64,000 nucleotides of DNA from contig CALJOM010000004.1 in assembly GCA_937981765.1 (NCBI GenBank), positions 1 through 64,000 of the forward strand, in the 5' to 3' direction. The DNA comes from an uncultured Bacteroidales bacterium. Its GTDB lineage: Bacteria; Bacteroidota; Bacteroidia; Bacteroidales; Salinivirgaceae. Each line of letters opens with the position of its first letter. The first letter of the stretch is position 1. Of this stretch, positions 63,190 through 64,000 are shown piece after piece. A model generated the notes under the pieces. That model did not search any database, was not told where the DNA came from, and worked only from the letters and a program-made list of their open reading frames with translations. The translations under genes and the position numbers were made by a program.

Positions 63190-63352
63190 AAAATATATTG
63201 GAATTTCGAATCTCACCAATATCTAATAAAAATCACTAACATAACAAACTTTTTGCCACATTTGGCGGTTTTAATACATGGTTTGCTGTTTACACGTGGC
63301 TAAAGCCTATTAAACGACCAAAATTTGAAAGACATTAGGAGAACCTACCGTT

Positions 63353-64000
63353 TTAAAAATCAAGCAAGTTGGCAAGGTTAACCTGAAGCGATATGTGGTT
63401 AGCAACCTGAGCTAAATGGTATTGTGCACGGGCATAGTTTAGGGTAACCCCTTTGTATTTAATGCCTAATCCAACAGAAATGCCCGATATTGAAGGCTTT
63501 GGAATAGTTTTAAGCTCACTTCGACGTAAAAAGTTGTAGCCAAACTGTAAATAAAAAGCGCGGCTTGGTATTAATTCAACACCGAAGATTGTATGTCGCA
63601 ATAAATTTTCAAGCTCGTCGTAGATGTAATCTTTTTCAATTGCCTCCGGAGGCATGTTGGTGTTGTTGGGTTCGCTTACGTTTTGGTTGGTATATAACAG
63701 ACTTTTGTGAGTAAGGTTATAAAACATAAACGAGAATCGAAAAGGCGCATGTTGCAACTTAGTGCTGAAACCGGCCTGAATATCATAAGGAATTTCTTCA
63801 ATTGATCCGTCAACATAAGGTCTAAACTGTTTTCCAACATTGGTTACCACGAGACTAAATGTGGTTCCGATGGTTGGATTAAGATAGTGCAGACCAAGAT
63901 CGAAAGCAGCCCCGTACGACACGTAAGTTTCAATTTTAGAATAAATTGGTTTGACCGTAGCTCCAAGATGAATGTTCTTAAACAATTCCTTTGACCATAT
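63353..64000 (-). CDS. porQ: Type IX secretion system protein PorQ (5' end outside the window)
   Basis: The C-terminal 215 codons of an outer-membrane protein resembling PorQ, part of the type IX secretion attachment complex. The frame stays open to the window edge, so the true start lies beyond 64000; the first visible residues are IWSKELFKNIHLG. The PorQ pattern is recognisable: NIHLGATVKPIYSKIETYVSYGAAFDLGLHY, GTTFSLVVTNVGKQF, PYDIQAGFSTKLQHAPFRFSF, the FGVELIPSRAFYLQFGYNF stretch and a C-terminal strand VTLNYARAQYHLAQVANHIS. A related PorV-type barrel is a less likely alternative. Together with gldL, gldK and porP at the left edge it places two type IX loci in this 64-kb stretch. Confidence 0.7.
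   Translation of the reverse strand: MWSKELFKNIHLGATVKPIYSKIETYVSYGAAFDLGLHYLNPTIGTTFSLVVTNVGKQFRPYVDGSIEEIPYDIQAGFSTKLQHAPFRFSFMFYNLTHKSLLYTNQNVSEPNNTNMPPEAIEKDYIYDELENLLRHTIFGVELIPSRAFYLQFGYNFLRRSELKTIPKPSISGISVGLGIKYKGVTLNYARAQYHLAQVANHISLQVNLANLLDF

Noticed and set aside
1..64000. CRISPR arrays, insertion sequences, prophage, integrase or toxin-antitoxin genes
   Set aside because: Looked for on both strands; no repeat arrays, transposase, integrase or phage structural motifs were seen.

Overview
The window is a contiguous piece of a Bacteroidota chromosome, most likely from the Bacteroidales or a close relative. The evidence is the type IX secretion/gliding genes (gldL, gldK, porP/sprF, and a partial porQ at the right edge), secreted proteins ending in type IX sorting domains, a type III glutamine synthetase, GldA, DUF4296 and DUF1648 proteins, a SusC-like-era TonB-type barrel, and promoters of the Bacteroidota form (TTTG, about 19-20 bases, TAnnTTTG). 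The DNA is AT-rich and densely coded. I see no insertion sequence, prophage, CRISPR array, rRNA or integron.

Layout. 0-7.3 kb, minus strand: topA, an arginase-fold protein without its histidine metal ligands, porP/sprF, gldK, gldL; the cluster runs off the left edge, where gldM and gldN would be expected. 7.6-16.2 kb: a class A penicillin-binding protein, two small conserved genes, mutS, and a shikimate operon aroB-aroD-aroA on the minus strand. 16.5-22.1 kb: a 1456-residue secreted multidomain protein, a smaller exported protein with a sorting-domain-like end, and a CAT-anticodon tRNA with its own promoter and terminator. 22.2-32.5 kb: a TonB-type outer-membrane barrel, pgk, deoC, a phosphate operon (DUF47 protein, PiT permease with a fused coiled coil and LuxR-like helix-turn-helix, CYTH triphosphatase-like protein) and glnN. 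32.5-40 kb: a decayed TPR/SpoIIE-phosphatase gene, a secreted C10 cysteine peptidase and an intact TPR/SpoIIE-phosphatase. 40-46.4 kb: a universal stress protein, a radical SAM protein, an ITP pyrophosphatase, an outer-membrane protein and polA. 46.5-52.4 kb: a secreted M1 peptidase, an alpha/beta hydrolase, a broken DUF1648 gene, an alanine-dehydrogenase-like gene and a short solute-binding lipoprotein. 52.6-64 kb: gldA-metK, the operon bcp-recA-TPR lipoprotein-S9 peptidase, mfd and partial porQ.

How it fits together. Parts of the type IX machine lie at both ends, and at least three likely cargo proteins (16.5, 34.8 and 46.6 kb) lie between them. DNA repair and replication are well represented (mutS, polA, recA, mfd, topA). 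Most of the window is ordinary core genome. The points most worth a second look are the PiT permease joined to a regulator-like tail, the arginase-fold protein in the secretion cluster, the two pseudogenes (one with a frameshift in a seven-base homopolymer, one with a single in-frame stop), the alanine dehydrogenase homologue that seems to lack the usual active-site histidine, and the tRNA with one extra base in the D arm. I did not find a clear, wholly new multi-gene system.
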